A stretch of 64,000 nucleotides of DNA from JBHELB01 sp041859045. Its GTDB lineage: Bacteria > Hydrogenedentota > Hydrogenedentia > Hydrogenedentales > SLHB01. The position numbers were made by a program, and so were the translations under genes. Shown here in pieces: positions 26,712 to 36,741 of this stretch (position 1 is the first letter of the stretch; every line of letters begins with the position of its first letter). A model generated the notes under the pieces. It saw only the letters and a program-made list of their open reading frames with translations. It made no database searches and was not told the origin of the DNA. The stretch is from assembly GCA_041859045.1 (NCBI GenBank), contig JBHELB010000067.1, positions 1 through 64,000 on the forward strand, written 5' to 3'.

Positions 26712-27228
26712 GCGCGTGCGCGTGTACATCGCGTTTGGATCGAGTATCGATCCGGAGCACAATGTACCACGCGCATTGGAACTGTTGGCCGAAAAGATGG
26801 AATTGCAGGCAATCGCTACGTTGTATCGCACGCCCGCGCTAGAGCGCCCGGGCGATCCGGACTTCGTGAATGGTGTGTGCGCGATTGAGACGGATCTCGA
26901 CCCAAGAACCTTGAAATTTGGCGTCTTGCGCGTCATTGAGGAGACGCTCGGGCGTGTCCGTGGCGCGGATGCGTATGCGCCACGAACCGTGGATCTGGAT
27001 ATCGCGGTATATGGCGAAGTGGTGGTGAATGAGCCGGGGTTGCGTATACCCGATCCCGATATTCGCACCCGAGCGTTCTTGGCCGTTCCGCTGTGGGAAT
27101 TGGAGCCTGCGCTAATTCTTGCCGATACCGGCGAAACGATTGGTAGTGTAGTTGAGCGAGTGGACCGTTCCGGGCTTCGGCCTGATGCGGTGCTGACGAA
27201 AACGATACGAGAGAGGTTAAAGATATGA
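26704..27228 (+). CDS. folK: Second, divergent HPPK
   Basis: A 174-residue HPPK-family protein. The usual GSNxGD loop is replaced by GSSIDPEHN, and the signature reads APRTVDLDIAVYG, which keeps the two catalytic Asp (DLD). The end motif IPDPDIRTRAFLAVPLWEL is also present. The changed substrate loop separates it from the canonical FolK at 20931. Tight coupling (8-nt overlap with folB, 4-nt ATGA with folE) shows it belongs to the pterin operon. It may be the folate enzyme proper, or handle a modified pterin. Confidence 0.88.
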   Translation: MAERVRVYIAFGSSIDPEHNVPRALELLAEKMELQAIATLYRTPALERPGDPDFVNGVCAIETDLDPRTLKFGVLRVIEETLGRVRGADAYAPRTVDLDIAVYGEVVVNEPGLRIPDPDIRTRAFLAVPLWELEPALILADTGETIGSVVERVDRSGLRPDAVLTKTIRERLKI

Positions 27229-27791
27229 ACGTGGAACGAGTGGCGGCGTTAGTGCGCGAGTTGTTGACCGAGCTGGGCGAAGACCCGAACCGCGAGGGAC
27301 TACTGAAAACCCCCGAACGTGTGGCAAAGGCCTATGAATTCCTGACAGCAGGTTACTCGGTGAATCCACAGGACGTGGTGAACGACGCTGTCTTCGAGTC
27401 GCACGCGAACAACATGATCATCTGCCGCGACATCGAGGTCTACAGTCTGTGTGAACACCACATGCTTCCCTTTTTCGGCCGCTGCCACGTGGGGTATATC
27501 GCGCGGAAAAAAGTGCTTGGCGTAAGCAAACTTGCGCGGATTGTGGACTGCTATGCACGGCGTTTGCAGATTCAGGAACGGCTTACGGCGCAGGTCGCGC
27601 GAGAGATCATGGATTCGACCGGGGCGGAAGGTGTCGGCGTCGTCATGGAATGCCGTCACCTGTGCATGATGATGCGCGGTGTGCAGAAGCAGAACTCCAT
27701 TATGACAACGTCGTCCGTGCTTGGCAGTTTCCACAACGAAGAAGCCACGCGCCTCGAGTTCCTGAACCTGATCGGCCGCGACGTGAGCTAA
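27225..27791 (+). CDS. folE: GTP cyclohydrolase I
   Basis: A 188-residue zinc enzyme that opens GTP to dihydroneopterin triphosphate, the first committed step of folate and pterin synthesis. Zinc ligands are visible in LCEHHMLPFFGRCHVGYI and ECRHLCMMMRG. The length is normal and the ATGA overlap couples it to folK. Its stop overlaps, tail to tail, with the transglutaminase gene on the other strand by 4 nt, leaving no room for a separate terminator. Confidence 0.96.
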   Translation: MNVERVAALVRELLTELGEDPNREGLLKTPERVAKAYEFLTAGYSVNPQDVVNDAVFESHANNMIICRDIEVYSLCEHHMLPFFGRCHVGYIARKKVLGVSKLARIVDCYARRLQIQERLTAQVAREIMDSTGAEGVGVVMECRHLCMMMRGVQKQNSIMTTSSVLGSFHNEEATRLEFLNLIGRDVS

Positions 27792-29221
27792 TTCCCCTCG
27801 ACGCGCACTTTGATCTGGCCGATCAGCGGAATTACGCGCGCCTGCTCGAACAAGTCGCCTTCGGCGAGCTTGATGTGCGTGGCGTCGGTGCTCGGCTGGT
27901 CAAAGGTTGGGTCCATCGCGATCCAGCGCCCAACCCATACTTCCGCCCACTGGTGGAAGTAGAACCCCGGACGCGCCCCGTCGGTGTAAACCAGCCCAGC
28001 AACCTCACGCGCGGGAATGCCCGCCGCGCGCGCCAAACCGGTAAACAGCACCGTGTGCTCGGTACAATCGCCCTGCATACTGTCAAGCACTTCGAGCGCG
28101 TTCGACAAACGCGCCGAGTACGTCGAGCGCACATGAATGGCCGTCCAGTGACACAGCGCGGCGGCCGCCTTGAAGGCGTCTGCCTCGTCGCCAATGATCT
28201 CTTTTGCCTTGGCGATAAGTCGCGGATCGGCGCTCTGCACAAATGTCGACGGCTTGAGGTATTTTCCAACGCTATCATCCGGAGGGGCGACAGGACGCAC
28301 GGGCGCCTTCAATCCGTCGGTCGCGAGCTTTCTCCCAATGAACGTGAAGCCGCCCTCTACAGGCTCGAAATGCTGCCGTTCGTCCTCGAAACGATGTGCA
28401 TCGCCCAGCGGCCCCTCCAGATACAGGCGCAATTCAGGGCGTGTACGCGGCTCGGCGATCGGCGTAGGCAGCAGCGCGGCGTTCGACACCAGCACGTCGT
28501 TGTTGTAGCTCACATCTTGAGCGACCTCTTTCGGTTCAAGACGCATCTTGATAAACCCCGAGACCTCGTCCTCTAGCAACGTGCCGTCTTGGGTTACATA
28601 GGAGTAACTGTCGAGCCCCATCGAAGGAAGGGACGTCTTAATCTTGAGCACGCGGACCGGCGACCCTTCGATATTGCGTTCCTCGATAGCCTCGACGCGG
28701 CTCGTACCGCTGAGTTCCCGCTGATAGGCCGGCTCAAACACGGTGAACGTCGCCTCGTCGCCCGGCTTCGCGCCAGGGCCCGCCAACTTTACTTGCTTCA
28801 GCATGTCCTGCACGGTTTCCTTCGGCGCGGGAATCTTTAGGGTGCGTGTTGCACCCGCGACCGTCATGCTAAGCTCCATCGAATCTCCCGTGACCTTCCC
28901 GCGAAACGCCGACTTGCCAGAGGAATCGTCCACTTCGGTATCCACGAGACTCAGACGTCCGTTCGCGCCGTAGCTGCGCCGCGACACGATCCGCATGTCT
29001 TGCTTCTGTCCCGCCATGTTGACACGGAACCGTGAGTCCTCGGTTGTTTCGACAGTGCCATCCGTGCCCAAGATCAGGCGGCTCATAGAGTAGCCGGACT
29101 TTTGGCCATTGATATATACGCCGTACCAGTGCTCGCCCTGCAACGAAGACAGCGCGATCCCTTCAGCAGCGAGCAATCGGCACCACATCAATACAGACAA
29201 CATAATCAACGCTTTCTTCAT
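27788..29221 (-). CDS. Exported transglutaminase-like protein
   Basis: 477 residues with a signal peptide (MKKALIMLSVLMWCRLLAAEG). ATG 29221 is preferred because AGGGA lies 9 nt upstream; an ATG at 29230 would overlap that site. The C-terminal part is a transglutaminase-like cysteine-protease fold: Cys in GDCTEHTVLFTGLARAAGIP, His in FYFHQWAEVW and Asp in WIAMDPTFDQ. Bacterial members are mostly periplasmic peptidases or amidases. The N-terminal ~300 residues are beta-rich and specific to this protein type. It is the last gene of a long minus-strand run. Confidence 0.85.
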   Translation of the reverse strand: MKKALIMLSVLMWCRLLAAEGIALSSLQGEHWYGVYINGQKSGYSMSRLILGTDGTVETTEDSRFRVNMAGQKQDMRIVSRRSYGANGRLSLVDTEVDDSSGKSAFRGKVTGDSMELSMTVAGATRTLKIPAPKETVQDMLKQVKLAGPGAKPGDEATFTVFEPAYQRELSGTSRVEAIEERNIEGSPVRVLKIKTSLPSMGLDSYSYVTQDGTLLEDEVSGFIKMRLEPKEVAQDVSYNNDVLVSNAALLPTPIAEPRTRPELRLYLEGPLGDAHRFEDERQHFEPVEGGFTFIGRKLATDGLKAPVRPVAPPDDSVGKYLKPSTFVQSADPRLIAKAKEIIGDEADAFKAAAALCHWTAIHVRSTYSARLSNALEVLDSMQGDCTEHTVLFTGLARAAGIPAREVAGLVYTDGARPGFYFHQWAEVWVGRWIAMDPTFDQPSTDATHIKLAEGDLFEQARVIPLIGQIKVRVEGN

Positions 29222-29240
29222 GAAGCCCATCCCTGAATCA

Positions 29241-31760
29241 TTACACTACCGGTTTCTCGAGCAGATCGCACTCCAAACACGTCACACCGCGCCGCGCGCG
29301 CTCAATGCGAAACGTCTTGATCTCGAACGGCTCGAACTTCATTCGTATCGGCCCGCGCAATCCCGGTACGCGCAGCGAAGCCGAACTTCGGCGCCCTCCG
29401 GTCTCAACAACGCGCGCAATGAGCGCCTTACCATCCTGACTCTGCTTCAGCGCCGCGAGTTTCGCATACTTCCCATCAACGCGCACGGTATCCGTGTTCG
29501 GCTTGACGCCTTCCTCTTTGCACGCGCCTAGCGGCAAATGCACGACGGCCATGGGCGGCATTGTGATGTCATCGGCCAGCCCCGGCAGTTCGGCACGCAC
29601 GGTCTGCGCGTCACCAAAGCGGAGAGTAAAGCGATACAGGTGTTCCCCAAGATCAACGTGGTCCACCGCACGGTTGGCAGGAACCTCGCGCCACATTGTG
29701 CAGAAGACTGGGCTACGCAGCAGGGTCTGCCGAAGCTCGCCACGGCGCACGTCCACCCCGCCTGGACCATCATTCGCCAGGGCGAATGCGTGTGTGCCGT
29801 CGCTCAGCATCGTCCAGCGCCCCGCAGGCTCTTCGCCGTTGTCCACGGGCCGGATGATCGAGGCGTGCGGAATTTCGGTCTCATAGGTGTCCGCACCCAA
29901 CCCGGTCGGGAAAATCCACTGCAAGCAGCGTTTCCGTTCGCCCCAGTTCAACAGCAGCTCGACGCCAATTTCAGGGCACTCGGCATAGAACGTGTAGCGC
30001 AGACGCGCGACAGAACGCTTGTAAGTTTGAATCACTTCGACGCGCGTAGCGATGGGGCCTTCCTCGATGATTCGCACCGCGGGCGCGACGGTCTTCGCAT
30101 CCGCGCCGAGCGCGTCCGCAAGTGCCGCCTTCGCCGGGCACGTGAAACGGCCTACGGGCTTGCCATAGCGCGCGTGTTGGTGCCCCCAGACGTCGCAGGT
30201 GTCCTCCCGCACGCTGAGCACTCCGCCAGGACGCGCCATGAGTTCACGCGGGCGTTGGCCGTCGCCGCGGGCCTTCATCGATTCGATGAGCCCCGTGCGC
30301 GCATTGATCGCCACGCTGTAATGCGACGTCTCGAACCGCCACAGAGCGCCTTGAACCCTTCGTTTCACGACGGGTTTCGCTTTAGGATACGGGCCATCGC
30401 AGAGATCAAGGTGATACTCGGCCATGCCGAGGGCCGGGAGGTCCGCGGTAAATGCAATACGCTGCTGCCAATCGCCCAGTCCCGCAGAGGGCGTGATGTG
30501 TTGGACAGGCACCGACTTGCCCGCGAGATCGCGCAGGACAAAATGTTTGCCATTTAGCAGGCCCGGATGTGTTGCACCGATGAATTCCACCTCTACCGGC
30601 TTGCGGCGCGCGTCGGCTTGCGGATTGAACACAACACATGCCAATGCCTTGCGCGTCTTACGGCTCCGGAACAGCGCAAGCTGCGCATGTACCAATAGTT
30701 CGCGCGCTTCCGTAAAAGCGTGACCATACAACTCGATACTGCTCTGAAATCCGTGCCGCACGGAAGAGCCGGGCAAAATGTCGTGGAACTGGTTGAACAG
30801 AACCCGCTTCCAGACGGTGTTCAGGCGGTCGCGGGGATACGATTCGCCGAGCATCCACCACGCCAGCGCCGACAGCCGCTCTGCGGCCAGTGCCAGGCCT
30901 TCGCCGCGCCGGTTACGCTGCTTTGTGCCCATGACCGACGTGTAGCAGCCCTCGAAAATCTTTTGAAGTTCGCCCTGCACCAGCGGCCCCGACTCCGCCT
31001 GACGAGTCGCCACGTGCCGGTAGTCCTCGAGCGCGCTGTGGCGCACATCGCCGAATTCGCGAATAAGCTCACGCAGGAAACGCAGGTCCGATCGCGTCGC
31101 GCCGCCCCCATGATCGCCCGCGCCCCAGAACACCGTCAGTTCATGGCCCGTCTCCGCAGCCTTGGCGCGCATGAGTTCGATATCTTGTCGTAGCCCTGCG
31201 TCGGAATAGTGACAATACCAGCCGTGCGGACGCAGCACGGGAATCTCCGTGCCGTCGACGCCGCGCCACCGGTAGGTATAGCCGTCGATTGTCTTCTCGC
31301 CAGAACCCGGCCGGAAATGGAGATACATTTCAAATCCCGATTTGCGCAGGATCTGCGGCATGTTGCCGTGGTGGCCAAACGAGTCGAGGTTGTACGCCAC
31401 GCGCGGCGTCACACCGAAGTGGGTCTTGAAAAACTCGCGGCCCTGCAATATTTGCCGCACAAACGACTCGCCGCCCGGCAGGTTGCAGTCGGGCTGGAGG
31501 TACCATCCCCCGCTGATCACCCAACGCCCGGCCTTCACCCAGCGCTGAATGCGCTTGAACAGTTCGGGACGGTATTCCAACACCCACTCATAGAGCAGTG
31601 ACTCGTTGTGATGGAAAATGAACTCCGGGAACTCGCCCAGCAGGTCCGCTGCAACCTCGAACGTAGCCAGGGCCTCCGTAAGTCCCTCATCCCAGCTCCA
31701 CTGCCAAATCGGATCGAGATGCGCCGTGCAAATAAGGTGGACGCGCGGAGACTTCGCCAT
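29241..31760 (-). CDS. GH38 alpha-mannosidase
   Basis: 839 residues with a GH38 N-terminal domain. The zinc-binding HLDP is in ICTAHLDPIWQWSWDEG, the catalytic Asp is in YNLDSFGHHGNMPQIL, and FWGAGDHGGG follows. Central helical and C-terminal beta-sandwich domains come after. GH38 enzymes release alpha-mannose from glycans with retention of configuration. No signal peptide is seen, so it is probably cytosolic. The AAGGAG site supports ATG 31760. Together with the GH42-like and SGNH genes upstream it suggests polysaccharide or glycoconjugate turnover. Confidence 0.93.
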   Translation of the reverse strand: MAKSPRVHLICTAHLDPIWQWSWDEGLTEALATFEVAADLLGEFPEFIFHHNESLLYEWVLEYRPELFKRIQRWVKAGRWVISGGWYLQPDCNLPGGESFVRQILQGREFFKTHFGVTPRVAYNLDSFGHHGNMPQILRKSGFEMYLHFRPGSGEKTIDGYTYRWRGVDGTEIPVLRPHGWYCHYSDAGLRQDIELMRAKAAETGHELTVFWGAGDHGGGATRSDLRFLRELIREFGDVRHSALEDYRHVATRQAESGPLVQGELQKIFEGCYTSVMGTKQRNRRGEGLALAAERLSALAWWMLGESYPRDRLNTVWKRVLFNQFHDILPGSSVRHGFQSSIELYGHAFTEARELLVHAQLALFRSRKTRKALACVVFNPQADARRKPVEVEFIGATHPGLLNGKHFVLRDLAGKSVPVQHITPSAGLGDWQQRIAFTADLPALGMAEYHLDLCDGPYPKAKPVVKRRVQGALWRFETSHYSVAINARTGLIESMKARGDGQRPRELMARPGGVLSVREDTCDVWGHQHARYGKPVGRFTCPAKAALADALGADAKTVAPAVRIIEEGPIATRVEVIQTYKRSVARLRYTFYAECPEIGVELLLNWGERKRCLQWIFPTGLGADTYETEIPHASIIRPVDNGEEPAGRWTMLSDGTHAFALANDGPGGVDVRRGELRQTLLRSPVFCTMWREVPANRAVDHVDLGEHLYRFTLRFGDAQTVRAELPGLADDITMPPMAVVHLPLGACKEEGVKPNTDTVRVDGKYAKLAALKQSQDGKALIARVVETGGRRSSASLRVPGLRGPIRMKFEPFEIKTFRIERARRGVTCLECDLLEKPVV

Positions 31761-31898
31761 ACCGACTCCTTCCTAGGATAACCGGCACAGTCTGCGCCGG
31801 AAGTGCGCCAAAGGGCGGTATTGTAGCGGCTAACCCTTGAGGATCCAAGGACAGACAATCCAGAAAGGCCGCCAACGGCACGTCTCTTTCCGGAACCG

Positions 31899-32942
31899 CT
31901 ACTGGAAGGCGCTGTTTTGCGCCAATACGCGCGCCACATAGGCGTGTCCTTCTGGAGAGAGGTGGACACCATCGGAAAACAAGTTCGGAGGGGCATCGAA
32001 CTTGCCGGAGGCGAGGTCGATAAGGGTTATACCCTGATCTTGCAAGGAACTGAGCACGCGCTCACGAAGTGGTTTAGCCTCGGCCAGAGACGGCGGTGAA
32101 AGTGCCACAAGCATTCGAGTCGATGGCGGCAAGTTCATGCGGAGTTCGTTGAGCGCCGATAGGTTTCGTTCGAACCGCTCATTCTCCGTCAGATGGGGTT
32201 CCGTGGGAAGGTCGCGTTGCCGTGGCGCGAGCCACGACCATCCCGTGCGGCGTGCCAGATGGAACGATGTTAGCCGCATTGTTTCCCACAGCGCCAGCTG
32301 TGGAGGAGTGAAGGGGAATGAGAGGTCGCCGGGGGAAATCGTGACAACGGGGGGGCGGATGAAGTCGACGGGGATTGCATACACGACGACGATATCGGGC
32401 GCGAGTCCTTTGAGGTGCGTGCGGTACAGCGCGGTCATGCGACAGATTGAGTAGCCATTGATGCCCGCATTGATCACCTCCGTATTTTCGAGCAGGCGTT
32501 CGAGGCGTGTTGTGAACAAATCCTCTTGTCGCAGGCGAATGCCGCCCCACGTCACGCTATCTCCCAGCACTAAGATACGTCTCACGCCTTCGGTTCTGGC
32601 GTCAAAGGGACGAGGGTCGCGTACGCCCCAGGCGTTTATCGTAATGGAGTTGCCCAGATAGCGTAGGTGCTGGCTGGGCTTGAGGCGGTAACCACAGTCC
32701 GGATCTGGCAGATAGAGCACCGGATCGGATACTCCCAACAGGCGCAACACACCCTCAAGCAGTAGCAGCGTAATAACCGCTACCGCCACCACACGCACTC
32801 CGGCCCGGGTGGCCGGTCTTATGTGCCAGCGCTTTGGGTTAGGCATGCGCTCATTTTGCGTACCGCTCGGGCAAGAGGTCAACGCTGGCATACTCGGGGC
32901 AACTCGAGGGCGCAGACTTGCCTCGTCGCTCGACACGTTCAT
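31899..32942 (-). CDS. Membrane-anchored SGNH/GDSL hydrolase
   Basis: 347 residues. A single membrane span (about 45-65, VVAVAVITLLLLEGVLRLLG) is followed by an SGNH hydrolase domain with GDS in LVLGDSVTWGG, the Gly/Asn blocks INAGINGYS and the C-terminal DGVHLSPEGH. Such proteins are often acyl or acetyl esterases acting on cell-surface or dietary polysaccharides. The start at 32942 overlaps the upstream gene's stop in ATGA, so it is translationally coupled to the GH42-like protein. An ATG at 32972 lies inside that gene and is less likely. Confidence 0.85.
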   Translation of the reverse strand: MNVSSDEASLRPRVAPSMPALTSCPSGTQNERMPNPKRWHIRPATRAGVRVVAVAVITLLLLEGVLRLLGVSDPVLYLPDPDCGYRLKPSQHLRYLGNSITINAWGVRDPRPFDARTEGVRRILVLGDSVTWGGIRLRQEDLFTTRLERLLENTEVINAGINGYSICRMTALYRTHLKGLAPDIVVVYAIPVDFIRPPVVTISPGDLSFPFTPPQLALWETMRLTSFHLARRTGWSWLAPRQRDLPTEPHLTENERFERNLSALNELRMNLPPSTRMLVALSPPSLAEAKPLRERVLSSLQDQGITLIDLASGKFDAPPNLFSDGVHLSPEGHAYVARVLAQNSAFQ

Positions 32943-35900
32943 TGCGGGCTTGCCGTAACTTGGATCGGCCATTCGGCGTAGGCGCCGGTGAGTAGGTCGC
33001 GCGCGCAGAGGGTGTAGAGGCCAGGTGCCTCGTCACGGGCAAGCGGGATGATGCCGTTGGCCGTGCCGTGGGCGAGGGTGAGGGCGGTGGTGTAGTAGGG
33101 GATAGGGGTACTGCCTCGCGTCAGGGTTATCGCGACGATATGTTCGGTATGGGGCTCCTTCGCTGGGCGCAAATCGAGCGCATAGTCGATGCGCTTTCCT
33201 TGCAGTACAGTGCGCGGGCCAAGCAGGCGCAATCCTGAGTCTTGGGGAAGATGGGCGGCCATGAAGACCTCTCCGGCGCGCAGGGCGCGGGCAATCGTTT
33301 TCTTTCTGCCCAGGGACTGCCCCGTGCGGAGGTCTGCCCAATAGCCCTCGGTAGGGGCAGTGAACGTCAGTTTTTCGCTCTTACTCCCCTCGCCGCGCTC
33401 AAAATCCCGAAGCGCCAGAAACAACGTCGCCTCGCCTAAGGTGCGAACCGAAGTCGTGCCGTGGAAGGTTTCCCCGGGAGCGGGGGCAATGCGTGCGGCG
33501 GGTAGGGCGCCTGTCTCCTCGGCAATACTGCGGAGAAGTCTTGCGAGTGCTTGGGCGTTTGACGGCTCAGCGAAGGAGAAATTCGCCAGAACTGCGCGTC
33601 CCTCGCCGTTCTGTTGCACAAACCAGACAGGATGGCCGTCCAGCGTTGCGCCCGGAACAGCGGTAGTGGGCTCAATGGAGGCGTCAATTGTCCCGCGCGG
33701 GGTGAACTCCGTGCGAGCGCTGTTGTTCTCTTGTCCCCAGGAGAGGGAGATGCGCTGCCCCGAGGTCTGCGGCAGGTTCGCGGGGGCTACGCGCTGAATT
33801 CCGAAGAGTTTGCCCAGAGGGATAGATGGATGTGCTGTGTTGTGCGTGTTTATTTCTCCGGGGATTCGATCCGAAATCATCACATTTCGGCCTGTTGCAA
33901 ACCGTTCTAGCTCCTCAATTTCCGACTCGGTCATCACCGGGACGCCCGGCAACACAAGGATGGTATAGTCACTCAGGTCACCTGCGATTACCTGCTCCGG
34001 TGATATCAAGGAGTAGGGGATTCCTTGCTCCTCGAGGGAGCGAATGGACGTCCGAACGGCTTCTGTGGCATCCCCAAACGAAGGATCGAGCGTTGCGTAA
34101 AGCTGACTCGCCCGGCTGTCGTATACTGCGACCCTTGGTTTGACAGGCTGGGCCTTGCGAAGGAGTAGGCGGAGTCCCTGGTCCAATTCTCGCTTGGCTG
34201 CGCCCGCCGCGACGAAGGCTTCTGTCGGTTCGTCCCCACGCGTTAGGGCCGGTGCCGGGCTTGGGGAATCCGCGCCGCCTATGGCGTCGGGCCACCAAAA
34301 TCCGTCGAACCCACGCACGGCGGCGTGCCAAACAAGCCACGTGGCGCGCGCGACGTCATCTGGAGCGGGGCTTCCCATGCCAAAGACGGCGGAGTCCGGG
34401 GCGGCGTAGCTGCGCACCCGTGCCAGCGCGACGGGGTCTTCGAGCGAAACCACGTGCAAGCCCAGTTGTGGGATGAGTTGCGCCCAATTATACCCAAAAT
34501 ACGGATTATCACCGGGGAGGGGGACAAATCCGACGCGTGCGGTCGGGTCGATAGAGAGGAGTTGGTCACGGCAGAACGTATGAATGCCGGTAAGCACGGC
34601 GTCCATATACGCGCGGAACTCTGTCCAAGACCCTGGGGCGTTTGCTTGTCGTGCTCCTTCGATACTGCGCGGGCGCACATCGATCCAATTGCCGAAAGAC
34701 GTTTTCCACGACTCATTGAGCGCCGCGAGATTGGGGTAGAGCGCGCTAAGGTAGGCCTGTAGACCGTCCAACGACACCGGCGACTGGCAGAGATTTTCAG
34801 TTCCTTGCGTTAACGCATTGCCCCGGCCAAGCGAGTAGAGCCCTATCCCTGCACCTAGATAAAGGGAAGTTCGCGCCTTGATATCGACGACCAAGGAGTC
34901 GCGATAGACGGGATCGCTCAAGCAAGGTACGCGTTGCTGGCCTTCGCCGACGGCCGTTGGGGTGAGCCGGGTAAGTTCAGGAATAGGGAACAGACCGAAT
35001 TCCCCGGGAAAGAGCGCCGAGGCTTCTCCGGCGGGTGCATGCACGTGTGTGGCTCCAGCGCGCGCGAGCGAGCGCAGCAGGCGGCGTTCGCCGTACTCCG
35101 CGCATCCCTGTGCGTCCACGACTAGCGCGAACGAGGTTTCGTTCGCAGGCAGTCGCACAGGAACATGCGCGTAGGTATACGAGGCGCGCTGAAGATCCAG
35201 ATCATCGGGGCGTGCGGGGAAGGTCTGCAGCGGAAGATCAAGGGTGAAAAGTTCGACAGTGACCCGTGGCGCGAGAAGATCCGAGAAAACCAACGGCAAC
35301 GTAACGTGCCCGCCTTCTCTAGGCGCCTCGCCGCGCATTTCCGCCACGAGCCGCCCGTAGCTGTCGCGCGCGCGGGCGTAGACGGTGCATGGGCGCGGGG
35401 TGTCGGATGCCGCGCGGATTTCGAAGCCAATATTCAACGTGCCATTGGGCTGGAGAACGCCTTGGCCGAAGGTGACATTGGTGGGCGCTGGCCACCCCTC
35501 GAACGAATCGGCGAAAGAAAACCATGCCGCCGTCTTTCCGTCCTGCTTGAGGAAGATGTCGATCCAATGGTTACCCGGTCCAACGGGCAGAAAGAAGTCG
35601 TAACGGGTTGCGCCTTTGGAAAGCAGATCGGTTCGCTCGATGGCCAGAGGAAACGCACGGCCCGGAGTGCGCACCTGAACGCGTACCGCATATTCCTGTG
35701 CCGCGGCGGCCGCCAGTTCGAGGAGATATGGCATGTAGGGTAGACGCAGGAGGCTGTCCTTGCTACGTTGGACAAATTCAGGGAAGAGGCCCGGCGGGAT
35801 ATCTTCTTCTTTTGGTCCGGCAGGATACGCCGAGGTTATCTTAGCGACTTCGGGCGCGCCATCGCGCTGGCCTGCCCAACTCAGTGCGCGCAGTGGAAGC

Positions 35901-36631
35901 GCCGTGTAGTTGTCGAGATATTCCCACTCCGCCTCGAAAGGCCGCGTGATGGGCGCCAGCAGAAAATGCGTCTGCGGCCGGTTCCCCGGGTAATTTAGCT
36001 CGACTATGCGCCCTTGTCCCGCGCGTGTGGCGCGAATCTCTGGAGGCTGAGCTTTCCACTCCGGAGCGTTATTCGCTCCCAGCCCATGTGCAATAGCATC
36101 CTCTGCCGCAGCGTCCGGCGTGCCTTGCTCAAGGAGCGTGGCGAGAGGAGCGGGCAAAGGATGTTCGCGGTGGTACGCCAGGACGAGCCCATCCCCCTTT
36201 TGTACTGCAGAGCACAGGCGCTCCAGGATATCCGCTGGGAACACGCTCAGATCGGCATTGCCTAGGGCGATGAGGTCGAATTTCCTGCGATCCAACGCCT
36301 CGCGTAGGCGCTCAGTGTTGCGTGTTGCGTCGGGTGCATCGGGTTTGGAATAGGAGTGGAGTGGCGCGGTATCCGCTTCAATCTCGATGCGCTCCGCGAG
36401 TATCTTCACGTCACCCAGCGTGGCCTCGGGGGCTACGAACAATACCCGCAACGGACCCTTCACCAGCGGTTTTGCCCAGGCCGTGACCGGAGGCTCGGGC
36501 ATCATCTCGCGCGCCGGCTGCTGACTCACCACCACGCCGCCCCCTCCGGACTTCGGCGGCTCCGACGCGGTGCCGGGATTGGCCGCGGCCACGCAAAGGG
36601 CAATTGCCAATGCAAATGATGCGGAAATCAT
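32939..36631 (-). CDS. Large exported GH42-like (beta-galactosidase-type) protein
   Basis: 1230 residues. ATG 36631 has an AGGAGA site and a signal peptide (MISASFALAIALCVAAANPG) followed by a Gly/Pro-rich linker; an upstream frame to 36721 lacks both. The order is a glutamine-amidotransferase-like alpha/beta domain (about 70-230), beta-sandwiches, a region with TIM-barrel features and the Trp-rich GFDGFWWPDAIGG, and a second alpha/beta domain (TILVLPGVPVMTESEIEELE) like the trimerisation domain of GH42 enzymes. The catalytic Glu pair could not be placed with confidence. Activity is therefore inferred from architecture only. The SGNH esterase is coupled downstream. Confidence 0.7.
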   Translation of the reverse strand: MISASFALAIALCVAAANPGTASEPPKSGGGGVVVSQQPAREMMPEPPVTAWAKPLVKGPLRVLFVAPEATLGDVKILAERIEIEADTAPLHSYSKPDAPDATRNTERLREALDRRKFDLIALGNADLSVFPADILERLCSAVQKGDGLVLAYHREHPLPAPLATLLEQGTPDAAAEDAIAHGLGANNAPEWKAQPPEIRATRAGQGRIVELNYPGNRPQTHFLLAPITRPFEAEWEYLDNYTALPLRALSWAGQRDGAPEVAKITSAYPAGPKEEDIPPGLFPEFVQRSKDSLLRLPYMPYLLELAAAAAQEYAVRVQVRTPGRAFPLAIERTDLLSKGATRYDFFLPVGPGNHWIDIFLKQDGKTAAWFSFADSFEGWPAPTNVTFGQGVLQPNGTLNIGFEIRAASDTPRPCTVYARARDSYGRLVAEMRGEAPREGGHVTLPLVFSDLLAPRVTVELFTLDLPLQTFPARPDDLDLQRASYTYAHVPVRLPANETSFALVVDAQGCAEYGERRLLRSLARAGATHVHAPAGEASALFPGEFGLFPIPELTRLTPTAVGEGQQRVPCLSDPVYRDSLVVDIKARTSLYLGAGIGLYSLGRGNALTQGTENLCQSPVSLDGLQAYLSALYPNLAALNESWKTSFGNWIDVRPRSIEGARQANAPGSWTEFRAYMDAVLTGIHTFCRDQLLSIDPTARVGFVPLPGDNPYFGYNWAQLIPQLGLHVVSLEDPVALARVRSYAAPDSAVFGMGSPAPDDVARATWLVWHAAVRGFDGFWWPDAIGGADSPSPAPALTRGDEPTEAFVAAGAAKRELDQGLRLLLRKAQPVKPRVAVYDSRASQLYATLDPSFGDATEAVRTSIRSLEEQGIPYSLISPEQVIAGDLSDYTILVLPGVPVMTESEIEELERFATGRNVMISDRIPGEINTHNTAHPSIPLGKLFGIQRVAPANLPQTSGQRISLSWGQENNSARTEFTPRGTIDASIEPTTAVPGATLDGHPVWFVQQNGEGRAVLANFSFAEPSNAQALARLLRSIAEETGALPAARIAPAPGETFHGTTSVRTLGEATLFLALRDFERGEGSKSEKLTFTAPTEGYWADLRTGQSLGRKKTIARALRAGEVFMAAHLPQDSGLRLLGPRTVLQGKRIDYALDLRPAKEPHTEHIVAITLTRGSTPIPYYTTALTLAHGTANGIIPLARDEAPGLYTLCARDLLTGAYAEWPIQVTASPQ

Positions 36632-36741
36632 CGTGTTCTCCTGCAATTCGTTTTGAAGTGTAGCAAATCGCAGGGGAGCGGGCCATATTGCTGCCTCGGA
36701 GTTGGGCGGATACGCTGACAAAGCAGAAGTGGCGCCCTATC

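Noticed and set aside
29538..30557. 339-codon plus-strand frame within the GH38 gene
   Set aside because: Antisense shadow of a well-supported mannosidase.
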